Part shown: positions 9,439 through 19,068 of the stretch, in pieces
Numbering within the stretch: the first letter of the stretch is position 1
Layout: each line of letters begins with the position of its first letter
NCBI GenBank assembly: GCA_025210475.1
Contig: JAOARW010000015.1
Location: forward strand, 1-64,000
DNA: 64,000 bases
Reading direction: 5' to 3'
DNA from: Carboxylicivirga sp.
GTDB lineage: Bacteria; Bacteroidota; Bacteroidia; Bacteroidales; Marinilabiliaceae
The notes under the pieces: generated by a model
Seen by the model: only the letters and a program-made list of their open reading frames with translations
Database searches by the model: none
What the model was told of the DNA's origin: nothing
Translations under genes and position numbers: made by a program

Positions 9439-12400
9439 ATGAAAAAATTTAATGTCGTGAAACCGCCTGCATTCTGGCAGGGTGGTAAAAGAACAGTAAG
9501 GCTTATGAAAATTAGTGCATTACTTTTGTTTGCAGGTTGTTTAAGTATTTCGGCAGCCGTCAATGCGCAAAAAAACACCGTTGATTTACGTGTGAAAGAT
9601 TGTTCCATTATCAATGTACTTGAGCAAATTCAGGAACAAACAGGTTATCGCTTTGCCTATAGTGATCAACTGAGCAAAAGCAACCAGAAAGTAACCTTGG
9701 ATGTCAGTAATAAAAATATTTCTGAGGTTTTAGATGTAATTCTGGAAGATATGGATTACAAATACCGAATAACCGATGACGTAATTATCCTTTTGTACGA
9801 TGCAGTTAAGGTATCCGAAAATATCACAGCTCAGCAGGCAATAACGGTTTCAGGAAGAGTTATTGATGCTCAGGGCGAGCCGTTGCCAGGAGTGAATGTT
9901 TTTGAAAAAAGCAATCCGACCAATGGTGTTATCACTGGTGTTGATGGATCTTACTCCATTAGTATTGATGATCCTAATGCGATTGTTGTTTTTTCATTTA
10001 TTGGTTTCAACGATCAGGAAATAAATATCGCCGGACGTAGTGAAGTTAACGTCACTTTGGTTGAAGAAACAACTGGCCTTGATGAAGTTGTAGTAGTAGG
10101 TTATGGCACCCAAAAGAAAGCCAATTTAACGGGAGCAGTAGTTCAGGTATCAGGTGAGCAATTGGCCATGCGAACTGAGACTAATGTGCTGAATAGTTTG
10201 CAAGGTATGATGTCTGGGGTTAGCATTCTAAGAAGCACAGGAGATTTGGGATCTAATGTGCAAATACAGGTTAGAGGGCGAAGTTCAATTAATGATACAC
10301 CTGCATTGGTGATTATTGACGGTTCACCAAGTACTATTGAAGAGCTTGGGCGTTTAAATTCGAATGACATTGAAAATCTTTCGGTATTAAAAGATGGTTC
10401 GTCAGCAGCCATTTACGGAGCTCGTGCAGCAGGAGGTGTTATTTTAGTTACAACCAAAACAGGTGAAGAAGGTAAATTAAAAGTTAGGATTAATTCACGT
10501 TTTGGTGTTTCAAAACCGATTGGCTTACCTGATTTTTGGGATAGTTGGGATGTGGCTCAAGGACAGGTATATGCTGATGTCAATGGAGGAGCTAATCCTC
10601 GCTGGACGCCTGAACAAATTGAAAAATTTCGTAATGGGGCCGATCCTGAGCCGATGTCTAATGGTGTAAGATGGCAATATTATGCAAATACCGATTGGAT
10701 TGATGAGGCCTTAAGAGACAATATGAAACAACAAGAACATTCAATTCAGTTTTCAGGAGGTTCAAAAGACATTAACGTACTAACATCGGTGGGCTATATT
10801 GCTGAGCAAGGTTTATTAAAACACACTGATGATTACAATAAGCGAATGAACTTTAGGAATTCAACTAATTTTAGAATTACTGAAAAAATTAAACTGGATA
10901 CACGAGTTAGTTTTGTGCGTTCTCACCGTAAATCCATGCCTAGTCGTGATGGTAATATTTGGTTCTGGATGTATGAAATGCCGCAGGAAATGCCGATATA
11001 TGCACCTGAGTCATTTACTGAAGAAGTTGGAGGGCAAGCCCGATACGCAGATAACGGTTGGTTCATTAACCCAATACAGGCTCAACGAGAAGGCGGGGTA
11101 CATAATTCGTATGACAACACTATTAGAGGAAATGTGCAATTGACAATTGACATGTTGCCCGGTTTGCAATTGATGGGCAGGAGTGTATTACAATATAAGT
11201 GGGCAAATAGTGATAATTTTAATCGAACCTTTGAACGCTGGGGAAGAGGTCAATATTTAGGCGTTTATAACAATCCAAATTCTGTTTCTGAAGCGGAAGA
11301 ACGAGAATATTTTAATAATTACTATGCCACTTTAAATTATAGTAAAATTTTTGCAGAAAAACATAATCTTAAGTTGGTGGCTGGTATATCAGAAGAAAAT
11401 AGTGAATACGAAGGATTTTCTGCTGGTAGAAGTAACTTAATTAATAATGATCTTCCTTCATTAACCTTAGGTGATTCAGAAACGATGACAAATAACTCAT
11501 GGGGATCTGAATATTCTATTCGTTCTTTCTTTGGACGTTTAAATTATATTTATGCGGATAAGTATCTGGCCGAATTTACGATTCGCCGCGATGCCTCAAG
11601 TCGTTTTTATGAAGATGAACGTTGGGGAAATTTTCCTTCAGCATCTGTTGGTTGGAGAATTTCGGAAGAAGCTTTTATGGATGGCTTAACATTTCTGGAC
11701 AACTTAAAATTGAGAGCTTCATATGGCGAATTAGGTAATCAAAATGGATTGAAAATAGGTGGTCGTTTCGATAATTTTGGCCATCTGGCTTTGTTATCAG
11801 TTAGCGGACAATATCCGTTTGGTCAGGATGCAAGTCCAATGAAAGCTCAGTCAATGTATGAAAGAGGTTTGCCGGCAACAGAAAGAACCTGGGAAACTAT
11901 TGTAAATAAAAATATTGGAGTTGATGCCACACTTTTTAATAACCGATTAAATTTTACGTTTGACTACTTCAAGAAAGAAACAGAAGATATCTTAATCAAT
12001 ATTCCACGTCCAACAACATTAGGTATATCACCACCCAAAACCAATGCTGGTGAAATGGAAGTAAAAGGATGGGAAGCAATGGTTTCATATCAAAACAAGA
12101 TTGGAGAGTTAGATTATAAAGTAAGTTTTCGTTTAGATGACAACAAAACAGAAATTACTAGTTTCCGCGGAGAAAATACACCTCATGTTGGCAGTAATGT
12201 AATTGAAGGTTATGCTTATGGTGAATATTTCGGACTTTCAGTTGATAAGATTGCACAAACCCAGTCGGATATTGATGATGCTCCCGATCATAGTGCAATT
12301 CATGGTTTTCGATTTACGCCCGGTGATATTATTTATAAAGATTTAAGTGGCCCGGATGGTGTACCCGACGGAAAAATAACACGCGAACATGATATTAAGT

Positions 12401-12891
12401 CAATGGGTAATAGCAATCCAAGATATAACTATGGCGCTAATATTGATTTAAGGTGGAAGAATTTTGACTTGAGCATGTTTTTTCAAGGGGTTGGTAAAAG
12501 AGATTATTTCTTAACCAGCAGTATCTCTCAACCATTTGAGTGGCCATGGACCAAGCCGTCAACCCAATATGCCGATTATTGGACCGAGGATAATACCGAT
12601 GCAAAATATCCTAAAATGCGCTTCCAGAATCATTCGAATTATGGTACTTACAATGAAATAGTTAAGCATAGTGTCTCTTACTTTAGGTTGAAGAATTTAA
12701 GAATAGGTTATCATGTGCCTCAAGATTTACTTACAAAATTAGGATTGGGTAGCGTATATATTTACGCTGACGGAACTAACCTGTTTACCATTTCAGATTT
12801 CGACATCTTAGATCCGGAAATTAACCGATCTAGTGGCAGATTTTATCCTTATACAAAAGCGTACAACTTAGGTGTAAACATTAACTTCTAA
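9439..12891 (+). CDS. SusC/RagA-family TonB-linked outer membrane transporter with STN domain
   Basis: A 1150-aa outer-membrane importer of the second PUL. Order: basic leader and signal ending near AVNAQ (about residue 36), STN domain at about 37-110 (IINVLEQIQEQTGYRFAYSD), a carboxypeptidase-regulatory-like domain at about 135-210 (SGRVIDAQGEPLPGVNVF), a TonB box/plug region (DEVVVVGYGTQKKANLTG; VIIDGSPSTIEELGRL), and the barrel ending in NLGVNINF. The STN domain ties it to the ECF sigma/FecR pair upstream. The SusD partner starts 10 bases downstream. The linked sulfatase and GH95 suggest it imports oligosaccharides from a sulfated fucose- or galactose-containing polysaccharide. Confidence 0.96.
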   Translation: MKKFNVVKPPAFWQGGKRTVRLMKISALLLFAGCLSISAAVNAQKNTVDLRVKDCSIINVLEQIQEQTGYRFAYSDQLSKSNQKVTLDVSNKNISEVLDVILEDMDYKYRITDDVIILLYDAVKVSENITAQQAITVSGRVIDAQGEPLPGVNVFEKSNPTNGVITGVDGSYSISIDDPNAIVVFSFIGFNDQEINIAGRSEVNVTLVEETTGLDEVVVVGYGTQKKANLTGAVVQVSGEQLAMRTETNVLNSLQGMMSGVSILRSTGDLGSNVQIQVRGRSSINDTPALVIIDGSPSTIEELGRLNSNDIENLSVLKDGSSAAIYGARAAGGVILVTTKTGEEGKLKVRINSRFGVSKPIGLPDFWDSWDVAQGQVYADVNGGANPRWTPEQIEKFRNGADPEPMSNGVRWQYYANTDWIDEALRDNMKQQEHSIQFSGGSKDINVLTSVGYIAEQGLLKHTDDYNKRMNFRNSTNFRITEKIKLDTRVSFVRSHRKSMPSRDGNIWFWMYEMPQEMPIYAPESFTEEVGGQARYADNGWFINPIQAQREGGVHNSYDNTIRGNVQLTIDMLPGLQLMGRSVLQYKWANSDNFNRTFERWGRGQYLGVYNNPNSVSEAEEREYFNNYYATLNYSKIFAEKHNLKLVAGISEENSEYEGFSAGRSNLINNDLPSLTLGDSETMTNNSWGSEYSIRSFFGRLNYIYADKYLAEFTIRRDASSRFYEDERWGNFPSASVGWRISEEAFMDGLTFLDNLKLRASYGELGNQNGLKIGGRFDNFGHLALLSVSGQYPFGQDASPMKAQSMYERGLPATERTWETIVNKNIGVDATLFNNRLNFTFDYFKKETEDILINIPRPTTLGISPPKTNAGEMEVKGWEAMVSYQNKIGELDYKVSFRLDDNKTEITSFRGENTPHVGSNVIEGYAYGEYFGLSVDKIAQTQSDIDDAPDHSAIHGFRFTPGDIIYKDLSGPDGVPDGKITREHDIKSMGNSNPRYNYGANIDLRWKNFDLSMFFQGVGKRDYFLTSSISQPFEWPWTKPSTQYADYWTEDNTDAKYPKMRFQNHSNYGTYNEIVKHSVSYFRLKNLRIGYHVPQDLLTKLGLGSVYIYADGTNLFTISDFDILDPEINRSSGRFYPYTKAYNLGVNINF

Positions 12892-12901
12892 AGATAACGT
12901 T

Positions 12902-14539
12902 ATGAGAAAAGTATTTATATTAATAATTGGAGCACTTATATCTTTACAATCATGCGAAGAATTAGATATAACTCCTAAACACGAACTCTCATTGGCAACA
13001 TTTGGGGGTTCTGAAAATGATTTGATTCTTACGGCTAATGGTATGTATAATTGGCTACCTGGTTTTGCCAACCTGGATGCCCGATCTTATTTATTTACGA
13101 GAAAGCGTGGTTTTGACAATCGTAGTGATGGAAGTTATGTTCCGTACAATAATAGTGGCAGATGGAATAATGCCTACAAACGAATCAGAAGAGCAAATTT
13201 TTTGTTGGAAAATGCAGATTTAGCTTTAGAGCAAGGTGTTTCTCAGGATGTAGTTGATCGTTATAAAGGTGAAGCTTACTTTTTTAGGGCTTACTCTTAT
13301 TACATGGAATTAGTAGTTAATTGGGGGAATGTACCTTTTGTTACAGATGTATTAAGTTTAAGTTCTGAAGAATTATATGGTCCACGAACGGATCGTAAAG
13401 AAATCGTTGACCAGTTGTTAAAAGATTTAAGAACGGCAGCTGATGCTCTTCCTTTGCCAGCAGAACTTAGTGATGCAGAGAATGGAAGAATCACTAAAAG
13501 TGCAGCTTTAGCCTTGCGTGCCAGAATTGCATTGTGGGAAGGAACTCACGAAAAATACCATGCCCATGGTACGCCTGATGCACATTTACAAATTGCCAAA
13601 GAAACGGCTAAAGAACTAATGGATTTGGATATTCATGAATTGGCGCCCGATTATGCGATTTTGTTTACCCGAGAAATGGAAACGCACAGCGAGGTTATTT
13701 TTAGCAGGAAGTATGGCCAGGAAGTAAGTCATCATGGTAATAGCATTTATTTACAGCATGCCGACCGGGTACCAACAAAAGCTTATGCCGATCTGTTTCT
13801 GGATAATAATGGTCTTCCGATTACACACAGTGGTTCTAACTTTCAGGGATATGAAACATTGGATTCTGAATATCAAGACAGAGATCCTCGCATGACTGCC
13901 ACATTCTTTGAGCCTTATGTTGATATTCTAAAGAACCAAACAGAAGGCTTTGTACCGGAAATTTACGGCGGTAATCCAACCATGACAGGTTATCAGCAAA
14001 AGAAAGGTTATTCGAGGGAGCTGGCTTATACTTGGAAAGAAACAGCGGACAGGATATTGATTCGATATGCTGAAGTACTTTTAACTTATGCAGAAGCGGT
14101 CTACGAATTAGGCGGTAGTATCAGCGATGATGATTTAAATCTGACTGTTAACTTATTACGTGATCGTGTTGGGATGCCTCATCTGACAAATAACTTTGTT
14201 CAAACCAACGGTTTAAATATGTTAGAAGAGATTCGTCGTGAAAGAAGAGTAGAAATTGGTTGTGAAGGAGGCGAGTTTGAAGATGAAAAACGCTGGAAAA
14301 TCTCTCATATTGAAAGTCCGAAGGCGATACGAGGAATGAAATTTCATCAGTCAGTTTATCCTGATGTTACTGTTTCAACAGTACCTGGTGAAGCCAGTTT
14401 ATTAATTGATGCGGATGGATTTTTGGTTTGGCAACAAGCAAAAGACCGACAGTGGTTAGATAAACATTATTTAGAACCTGTCCCTCTGGAACAGTTAAGG
14501 TTAAATGAAGCAATGAAACCACAGAATCCCGAATGGTAA
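12902..14539 (+). CDS. SusD/RagB-family glycan-binding lipoprotein
   Basis: A 545-aa surface lipoprotein. It has a type II signal with lipobox (ISLQSC, Cys at about 18) followed by acidic residues and DITPKHELS, a SusD-like N-terminal domain with TPR-type helices (KGEAYFFRAYSYYMELVVNWGNVP), and the C-terminal RagB/SusD region (TWKETADRILIRYAEVLLTYAEA; EIRRERRVEIGCEG). The length is typical. It forms a pair with the SusC upstream (10-base gap) and a strong terminator follows, so the enzyme genes downstream probably have further promoters or depend on read-through. Confidence 0.95.
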   Translation: MRKVFILIIGALISLQSCEELDITPKHELSLATFGGSENDLILTANGMYNWLPGFANLDARSYLFTRKRGFDNRSDGSYVPYNNSGRWNNAYKRIRRANFLLENADLALEQGVSQDVVDRYKGEAYFFRAYSYYMELVVNWGNVPFVTDVLSLSSEELYGPRTDRKEIVDQLLKDLRTAADALPLPAELSDAENGRITKSAALALRARIALWEGTHEKYHAHGTPDAHLQIAKETAKELMDLDIHELAPDYAILFTREMETHSEVIFSRKYGQEVSHHGNSIYLQHADRVPTKAYADLFLDNNGLPITHSGSNFQGYETLDSEYQDRDPRMTATFFEPYVDILKNQTEGFVPEIYGGNPTMTGYQQKKGYSRELAYTWKETADRILIRYAEVLLTYAEAVYELGGSISDDDLNLTVNLLRDRVGMPHLTNNFVQTNGLNMLEEIRRERRVEIGCEGGEFEDEKRWKISHIESPKAIRGMKFHQSVYPDVTVSTVPGEASLLIDADGFLVWQQAKDRQWLDKHYLEPVPLEQLRLNEAMKPQNPEW

Positions 14540-14581
14540 ATAAGTTAAACACTATTTGAACCATACTTTAGCGTTGAGATT

Positions 14582-14615
14582 ACATAAGGCCATAAATCAT
14601 ATGGCCTTATGTTTT
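14582..14615 (+). terminator. Terminator after second susCD
   Basis: A perfect 13-bp stem has arms ACATAAGGCCATA at 14582-14594 and TATGGCCTTATGT at 14600-14612, a 5-base loop and TTTT. It separates the susCD pair from the enzyme genes and probably sets the transporter:enzyme expression ratio. Confidence 0.88.
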
Positions 14616-14647
14616 ATAGTGATAAATGAAATAACAAACCAAATTGC

Positions 14648-15817
14648 ATGATAACTCAAAAGTCAAGAATATTGATTACAATTTTATTGGTGTTGGCAAC
14701 TGTTGCTTGCAACAATAAAAAGATGAATAAGAGCAAAAATGATACGAAAGATGATTTTCTTGTTAGTTCGACAGAATCTTTGGATAAAGGAGTAAAACTA
14801 CCTTATTCCAAAATGGCTTTGAATCTGGAGTGGACTGGTGCTACAGTTGCTGATGAAGACTATACCATTTGGGGGAGTTCTCCTATTATTGGTTGTGATG
14901 GAAAAGTTCATGTGTTTTGCGCTCGTTGGCCTGAGTTAAATGTTGATCCTGGCTGGCGCAGATCGTGCGAAATAGCCCATTATATTGCCGATAAACCTGA
15001 AGGACCGTATGTATTTTCAGATGTTGCAGTAAAAGGAAGTGGTAATGATGGCGATTGGGATAAATTTGCACCCCATAATCCGGAAATCAAAAAAGTGGGG
15101 GATTATTACGCCATTGTCTATATCGCAAACAACAATCCCAACCCGGGCTTTCATCCTTCAAATCAGAAAATAGGTCTGGTTTACTCCAAGTCCTTGTTTG
15201 GACCATGGAATAAAGCAGGCGAGAATGGGATGATTTTGGAAGCATCCTGCGATCCAGACCACTGGACTTATGGATCCGGTTTAGGGGTTGATAACCCGTG
15301 TTTGACAGAAATTGATGGAAAGATTTTTATATATTTTAAGGCTAAAACAGAGGAGGTTAACGGAACTACCGGTAAGGCACGTTACAGTTATGCAATTTCA
15401 GACAATATTAAAGGGCCTTACACAATGTCCAACAAAACCATCACCGATAATGATTCTTATCTGGAAGATGCAACATGTTTTACATACAATGACAAACATT
15501 ATTTACTGACAAATGATAACCATTGTGAAATGTCGGGCGTAAAGGGTGCTGCTGTACTTTGGCAGAGTGATGGTGGCTTTCATTATTCACTCAAAAAGGC
15601 TAGTGTAGGATTCCGCCTCATGCCAAGTTATTTTAAAGCATATGATGAATCAAAAGTGACTAAAGTTTATGGGAGCTATCCGAAATTTGAACGACCAAAA
15701 GTTTTAATGATTAATGATCAACCGGCTTATTTATTTGCACCTTCTGGTTGGAATCCTTACGGTGAAAAACGAGTGTCGTGTAATATTTTAAAGATTAATA
15801 TAGAGAATAGTTACTAA
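14648..15817 (+). CDS. Lipoprotein beta-propeller glycosidase-like protein (GH43-like, first of two paralogs)
   Basis: 389 aa with a type II signal (lipobox ATVAC, Cys21), so probably anchored in the periplasm or at the surface. The body resembles five-bladed beta-propeller glycosidases of the GH43/GH32 kind: repeated blade-like segments, YTIWGSSPIIGCDGKVHVF near the start, FAPHNPEIKKVGDYYAIVYI, DNPCLTEIDGKIFIYFKA, LEDATCF and LTNDNHCEMSG. The acidic residues in DEDYTIWG and LEDAT are candidates for catalysis, but I cannot assign them. It is paralogous to the gene at 16091; the shared blocks include SPI-x3-DGKVH and the TDNH/TNDNH segment. Its setting with a sulfatase and GH95 supports a glycan-degrading role. 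GH117 was considered and not supported. The exact CAZy family needs a profile search. Confidence 0.75.
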   Translation: MITQKSRILITILLVLATVACNNKKMNKSKNDTKDDFLVSSTESLDKGVKLPYSKMALNLEWTGATVADEDYTIWGSSPIIGCDGKVHVFCARWPELNVDPGWRRSCEIAHYIADKPEGPYVFSDVAVKGSGNDGDWDKFAPHNPEIKKVGDYYAIVYIANNNPNPGFHPSNQKIGLVYSKSLFGPWNKAGENGMILEASCDPDHWTYGSGLGVDNPCLTEIDGKIFIYFKAKTEEVNGTTGKARYSYAISDNIKGPYTMSNKTITDNDSYLEDATCFTYNDKHYLLTNDNHCEMSGVKGAAVLWQSDGGFHYSLKKASVGFRLMPSYFKAYDESKVTKVYGSYPKFERPKVLMINDQPAYLFAPSGWNPYGEKRVSCNILKINIENSY

Positions 15818-16090
15818 CCTCTATTTAAATAAGGATATGGTTCAATAAAAATGATTAGTAATCTTAGTCAATTTTGTTGACGTTCTTTACTTGATTCAAT
15901 TTAAGGAGATATCATTTAAAACTATTATTAGTTAGTTGATATAATTAAATTTCATACCCAGGTGATTAATTAACATTATTAAGTGTAATGAATTGATGAT
16001 AGTAGGAAATTTATACTGATATTGTTATATGTTTGTAAGTTTAGTAAAATGATTGCTAAATAAGCCTGTTGTTGATTGATTTTTAAAAAT
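15818..16090. other. Intergenic region between the two propeller genes
   Basis: About 270 AT-rich bases with no gene. A TATGTTTG box at 16028-16035, exactly matching TAnnTTTG, lies 55 bases before the next ATG and could start an enzyme transcript. No clear terminator is seen after the first propeller gene. Confidence 0.35.
16028..16035 (+). promoter_or_regulatory. Candidate -7 promoter box for second propeller gene
   Basis: TATGTTTG matches the Bacteroidota -7 consensus. No recognisable TTTG lies 19-21 bases upstream, so support is partial. Confidence 0.28.
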
Positions 16091-17155
16091 ATGTACAAAG
16101 TTTTCGTAGTTACTGTTTGTCTGTTTTTAAATTGGCAGCTTAATGCTCAAAAACAGCTTGAATTAGCTGATCAATGGGAGTTTGTTGGTACAGCAGTTGA
16201 GGAACCTGGTTATACCATTTGGGGAACCTCTCCTATTTATGGCGATGATGGTAAAGTTCATTTATTTGTGGCACGATGGCCGGGTGAATATAAGGTCGAT
16301 CCGGGATGGCGCACCCACAGTGAAATAGCTCATTATGTTGGAGACAGGCCGGAGGGACCTTTTAAATTTGTCGATATAGCTGTTGATGGTCCAATAGAAA
16401 GTGAATTGTCAGAGAATGAATTGAGTAAATTACAGCATCCGAAAGGTTTCGGGCCACATAATCCAACAATTCACAAGGTAGGTGATACCTATGCTTTAAT
16501 TTATATAAGCCACGACGGGATTAAACAACACCCAAGAGGACAGTATATTTGTATGTTAACATCTAAAAGTCTTAATGGACCATGGAAAAAGGCAGGTAAG
16601 GATGGTGTCATTCTTCGCCAGCCAACTAATCCCGATTACTGGAATTATAATCCTGGTAACGGGGTTAACAATCCGGCTTTGCTGCAACATCCCGATGGCG
16701 GCTTTTTTCTGTATTTCAAATCACACAAAGCGCGAATGGGAGTGGCTATTGCTGAAAATCTTGAAGGACCTTATGTACAGATGCCCTTTCCGGTAACAAA
16801 GAATGATCGGAATATTGAAGACGGTTATGCATTCATATATAAAGGGAAATTTTGCTTGCTTACAACAGATAATCATGGAATGATAGAGTCTGGAGGTGGT
16901 TTATTATGGAAATCAGATGATGGCATCAATTTTACCAGTTACGAAAAGGCTTTTCATCGCATCAATTTTTATACAAATGTTGATATGGAGATAAGCAACC
17001 ATATCTATGGAGGAAACAATGGTTATGCGAAATTTGAGCGTCCACAAGTGCTATTAAAAGATGGGAAACCTGGATATCTTTTTGTGCCTTCTGGTGATAA
17101 CATTTATGGTGGTGACTGTACGGTTAGTTATGTGCTAAAATTTAAAGGGAAATAG
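16091..17155 (+). CDS. Secreted beta-propeller glycosidase-like protein (GH43-like, second paralog)
   Basis: A paralog of the protein at 14648 with a cleavable signal (MYKVFVVTVCLF to LNAQ) instead of a lipobox, so probably soluble in the periplasm or exported. Shared blocks: YTIWGTSPIYGDDGKVHLFV, KVDPGWRTHSEIAHYVGDRP, FGPHNPTIHKVGDTYALIYI, NIEDGYAFIYKGKFCLLTTD, and a conserved end (KFERPQVLL, GYLFVPSG). The frame also opens at a TTG at 16076, but ATG 16091 is chosen because the signal peptide begins there. The two paralogs may act on different linkages or locations of the same glycan. The family is glycosidase-like by fold signature only; the substrate is unknown. Confidence 0.75.
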   Translation: MYKVFVVTVCLFLNWQLNAQKQLELADQWEFVGTAVEEPGYTIWGTSPIYGDDGKVHLFVARWPGEYKVDPGWRTHSEIAHYVGDRPEGPFKFVDIAVDGPIESELSENELSKLQHPKGFGPHNPTIHKVGDTYALIYISHDGIKQHPRGQYICMLTSKSLNGPWKKAGKDGVILRQPTNPDYWNYNPGNGVNNPALLQHPDGGFFLYFKSHKARMGVAIAENLEGPYVQMPFPVTKNDRNIEDGYAFIYKGKFCLLTTDNHGMIESGGGLLWKSDDGINFTSYEKAFHRINFYTNVDMEISNHIYGGNNGYAKFERPQVLLKDGKPGYLFVPSGDNIYGGDCTVSYVLKFKGK

Positions 17156-17275
17156 ATCTTTTGTGGATAGGAAGCATTATACTTTACCTCGGTTTCTATA
17201 AGTAGTTATAGTTAATAGTATATTCGGTTAAAGATCCAATTATGATAAAAATACATAAATTAATTTCAAATCTTT

Positions 17276-18805
17276 ATGAGGAGAGCAAATCAACAAACTA
17301 CGAATTCAGGGCCGAAGATGATTGTGATGATATGTATGACATTATTATCAATACTATTCTTCATTCAATGTAATCCATCACAGGATACAAAAAAGCCTAA
17401 CATCATTGTCTTTTTGGTTGATGATATGGGGTGGCAGGAAACCTCGGTGCCGTTTCATACCGAAAAAACAGAATTGAATGATCGTTTCCAAACACCCAAT
17501 ATGGAACGATTGGCCGACCAGGGCATGTTATTTACTCAAGCTTATGCAAGTGCTATTTGCTCGCCTTCGCGCGTGAGTCTGATAACGGGTACTAATCCGG
17601 CACAACATAGAGTAACCTGCTGGACTTTATTCAAAGACAAATCACCCGAACGTAACGATAAAGTGCTTGATAAAGCCAACTGGAACCTAAATGGTTTAAG
17701 TCCGGTGGAAGGTATTAACAGAAGTTTCTATTTTCCCAATACCTTGCCCAAACTTTTAAAAGAAGAGGGTTACCATACTATTCATGTTGGTAAAGCGCAC
17801 TTTGGAGCCAAAGATACGCCGGGAGAAAATCCCCTCAATGTTGGATTTGATGTGAATATAGCCGGACATGCTGCTGGAGGTCCCGGAAGTTTTCATGGTG
17901 ATAAGGATTTCAGCGCTGTTTGGCGAAAAGGAATGAAAGTATGGGATGTGCCGGGATTGGAGAAATACCACGGACAAAAAATAAACCTGACCGAAGCATT
18001 AACGAGGGAGGCTAATGCAGCCATAGAAGCAGCTGTAGAAAAGGATCAGCCATTTTTCTTACATATGTCGCATTATACGGTTCACGCTCCCTGGGAGGCG
18101 GATCGTCGTTTTATAAAAAAGTACCAGGATATGGGCCTGAGTGAACGTCTGGCAAATCATGCTTCCATGGTTGAAAGTATGGATCATTCGCTGGGTGATA
18201 TAATGAATAAAGTAAAGGAGTTAGGGATTGAAGATAACACCATATTGCTATTTATAAGTGATAACGGTGCACCCAGTCAAATGACCCGCAACAAACCATT
18301 ACGCGGACATAAGGTAACGCCTTACGAAGGAGGTATACGTGTACCAATGATTGTTCATTGGCCGGGGGTAACTCAAAAGGCAAGTCGAAATAATCATCCG
18401 GTGGTTATACAGGATATTTATGCCAGTGTTTTGGAATGGGCCGGATTATCAGAGTTACAGCCTGAAGTAATCGACAGTAAAAGCTTCCTGCCTTTATTAA
18501 AAGGGCAGCAATTTGATAATAAGCGCCAATTTATATGGCATTATCCCAACTATTACGATGTGCCTCCCTATAGCACCATTCGTGAGGGTGATTGGAAACT
18601 CATATATTTTTATAAAGATCAGCGTACGGAGTTATATAACCTTAAAACCGATTTAGGCGAAGCCAATAACCTGATAGAACAGGAATCTGAAATAGCCAAA
18701 CAACTGGCTGGTAAACTGAGCGAATATTTAAGATCTGTTGAGGCTGATCGCTCAACTATTAAAGAAACGGGAGAGTTGGTTATCTGGCCTGATGGTCAGA
18801 AATAG
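17276..18805 (+). CDS. Formylglycine-dependent sulfatase (S1 family), lipoprotein
   Basis: A 509-aa type I sulfatase that would remove sulfate esters from the target glycan. The nucleophile motif is C95-S-P-S-R followed by LITG; Cys95 would be oxidised to formylglycine by a maturase not in this window. Other family features: the metal-binding DD at 49-50 in NIIVFLVDDMGW, HVGKAHFG, LLFISDNGAP near residue 325, and GIRVPMIVHWPG. The N-terminus has a hydrophobic stretch ending in FFIQC (Cys32), a lipobox, so it is periplasmic or surface-attached. ATG 17276 is used; Met15 at 17318 is an alternative. The neighbouring GH95 and propeller genes imply co-operation in degrading a sulfated polysaccharide. 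Confidence 0.93.
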   Translation: MRRANQQTTNSGPKMIVMICMTLLSILFFIQCNPSQDTKKPNIIVFLVDDMGWQETSVPFHTEKTELNDRFQTPNMERLADQGMLFTQAYASAICSPSRVSLITGTNPAQHRVTCWTLFKDKSPERNDKVLDKANWNLNGLSPVEGINRSFYFPNTLPKLLKEEGYHTIHVGKAHFGAKDTPGENPLNVGFDVNIAGHAAGGPGSFHGDKDFSAVWRKGMKVWDVPGLEKYHGQKINLTEALTREANAAIEAAVEKDQPFFLHMSHYTVHAPWEADRRFIKKYQDMGLSERLANHASMVESMDHSLGDIMNKVKELGIEDNTILLFISDNGAPSQMTRNKPLRGHKVTPYEGGIRVPMIVHWPGVTQKASRNNHPVVIQDIYASVLEWAGLSELQPEVIDSKSFLPLLKGQQFDNKRQFIWHYPNYYDVPPYSTIREGDWKLIYFYKDQRTELYNLKTDLGEANNLIEQESEIAKQLAGKLSEYLRSVEADRSTIKETGELVIWPDGQK

Positions 18806-18836
18806 CAACAAGCGAAATTGAATAAAGCATATACCT

Positions 18837-18873
18837 AAAGGCTGGTTTTCTATTTATTAGGATTCCAGCTTTT
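18837..18873 (+). terminator. Possible weak terminator after sulfatase
   Basis: The arms AAAGGCTGG at 18837-18845 and CCAGCTTTT at 18865-18873 pair over 9 bp with one G-U, but the loop is 19 bases and the T run is short. Confidence 0.4.
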
Positions 18874-19068
18874 AAGTATGGGGGATTTTGAAAAACATCA
18901 TTTTTTGTTAGTTGTTAGATGATGTTTAAAACAGATAAATAATCGTATCAAATAGACATTGCCTATTCTTTTGATTATTTATTTATTGGACAAGGTTTTG
19001 TTATTAATCTGAGTTCTAATAATCAAATAGGAATATAGCAACGAAAACTTACATGCAATTCAATTAAT

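Noticed and set aside
16076..16090. TTG start for the second propeller gene
   Set aside because: ATG 16091 directly begins the signal peptide; the extra five residues add nothing recognisable.
14648..17155. Assignment of the two propeller proteins to GH117 (anhydro-L-galactosidase)
   Set aside because: The N-terminal helical extension that I associate with GH117 is not visible and the motifs could not be matched with confidence, so only a general propeller-glycosidase call is given.
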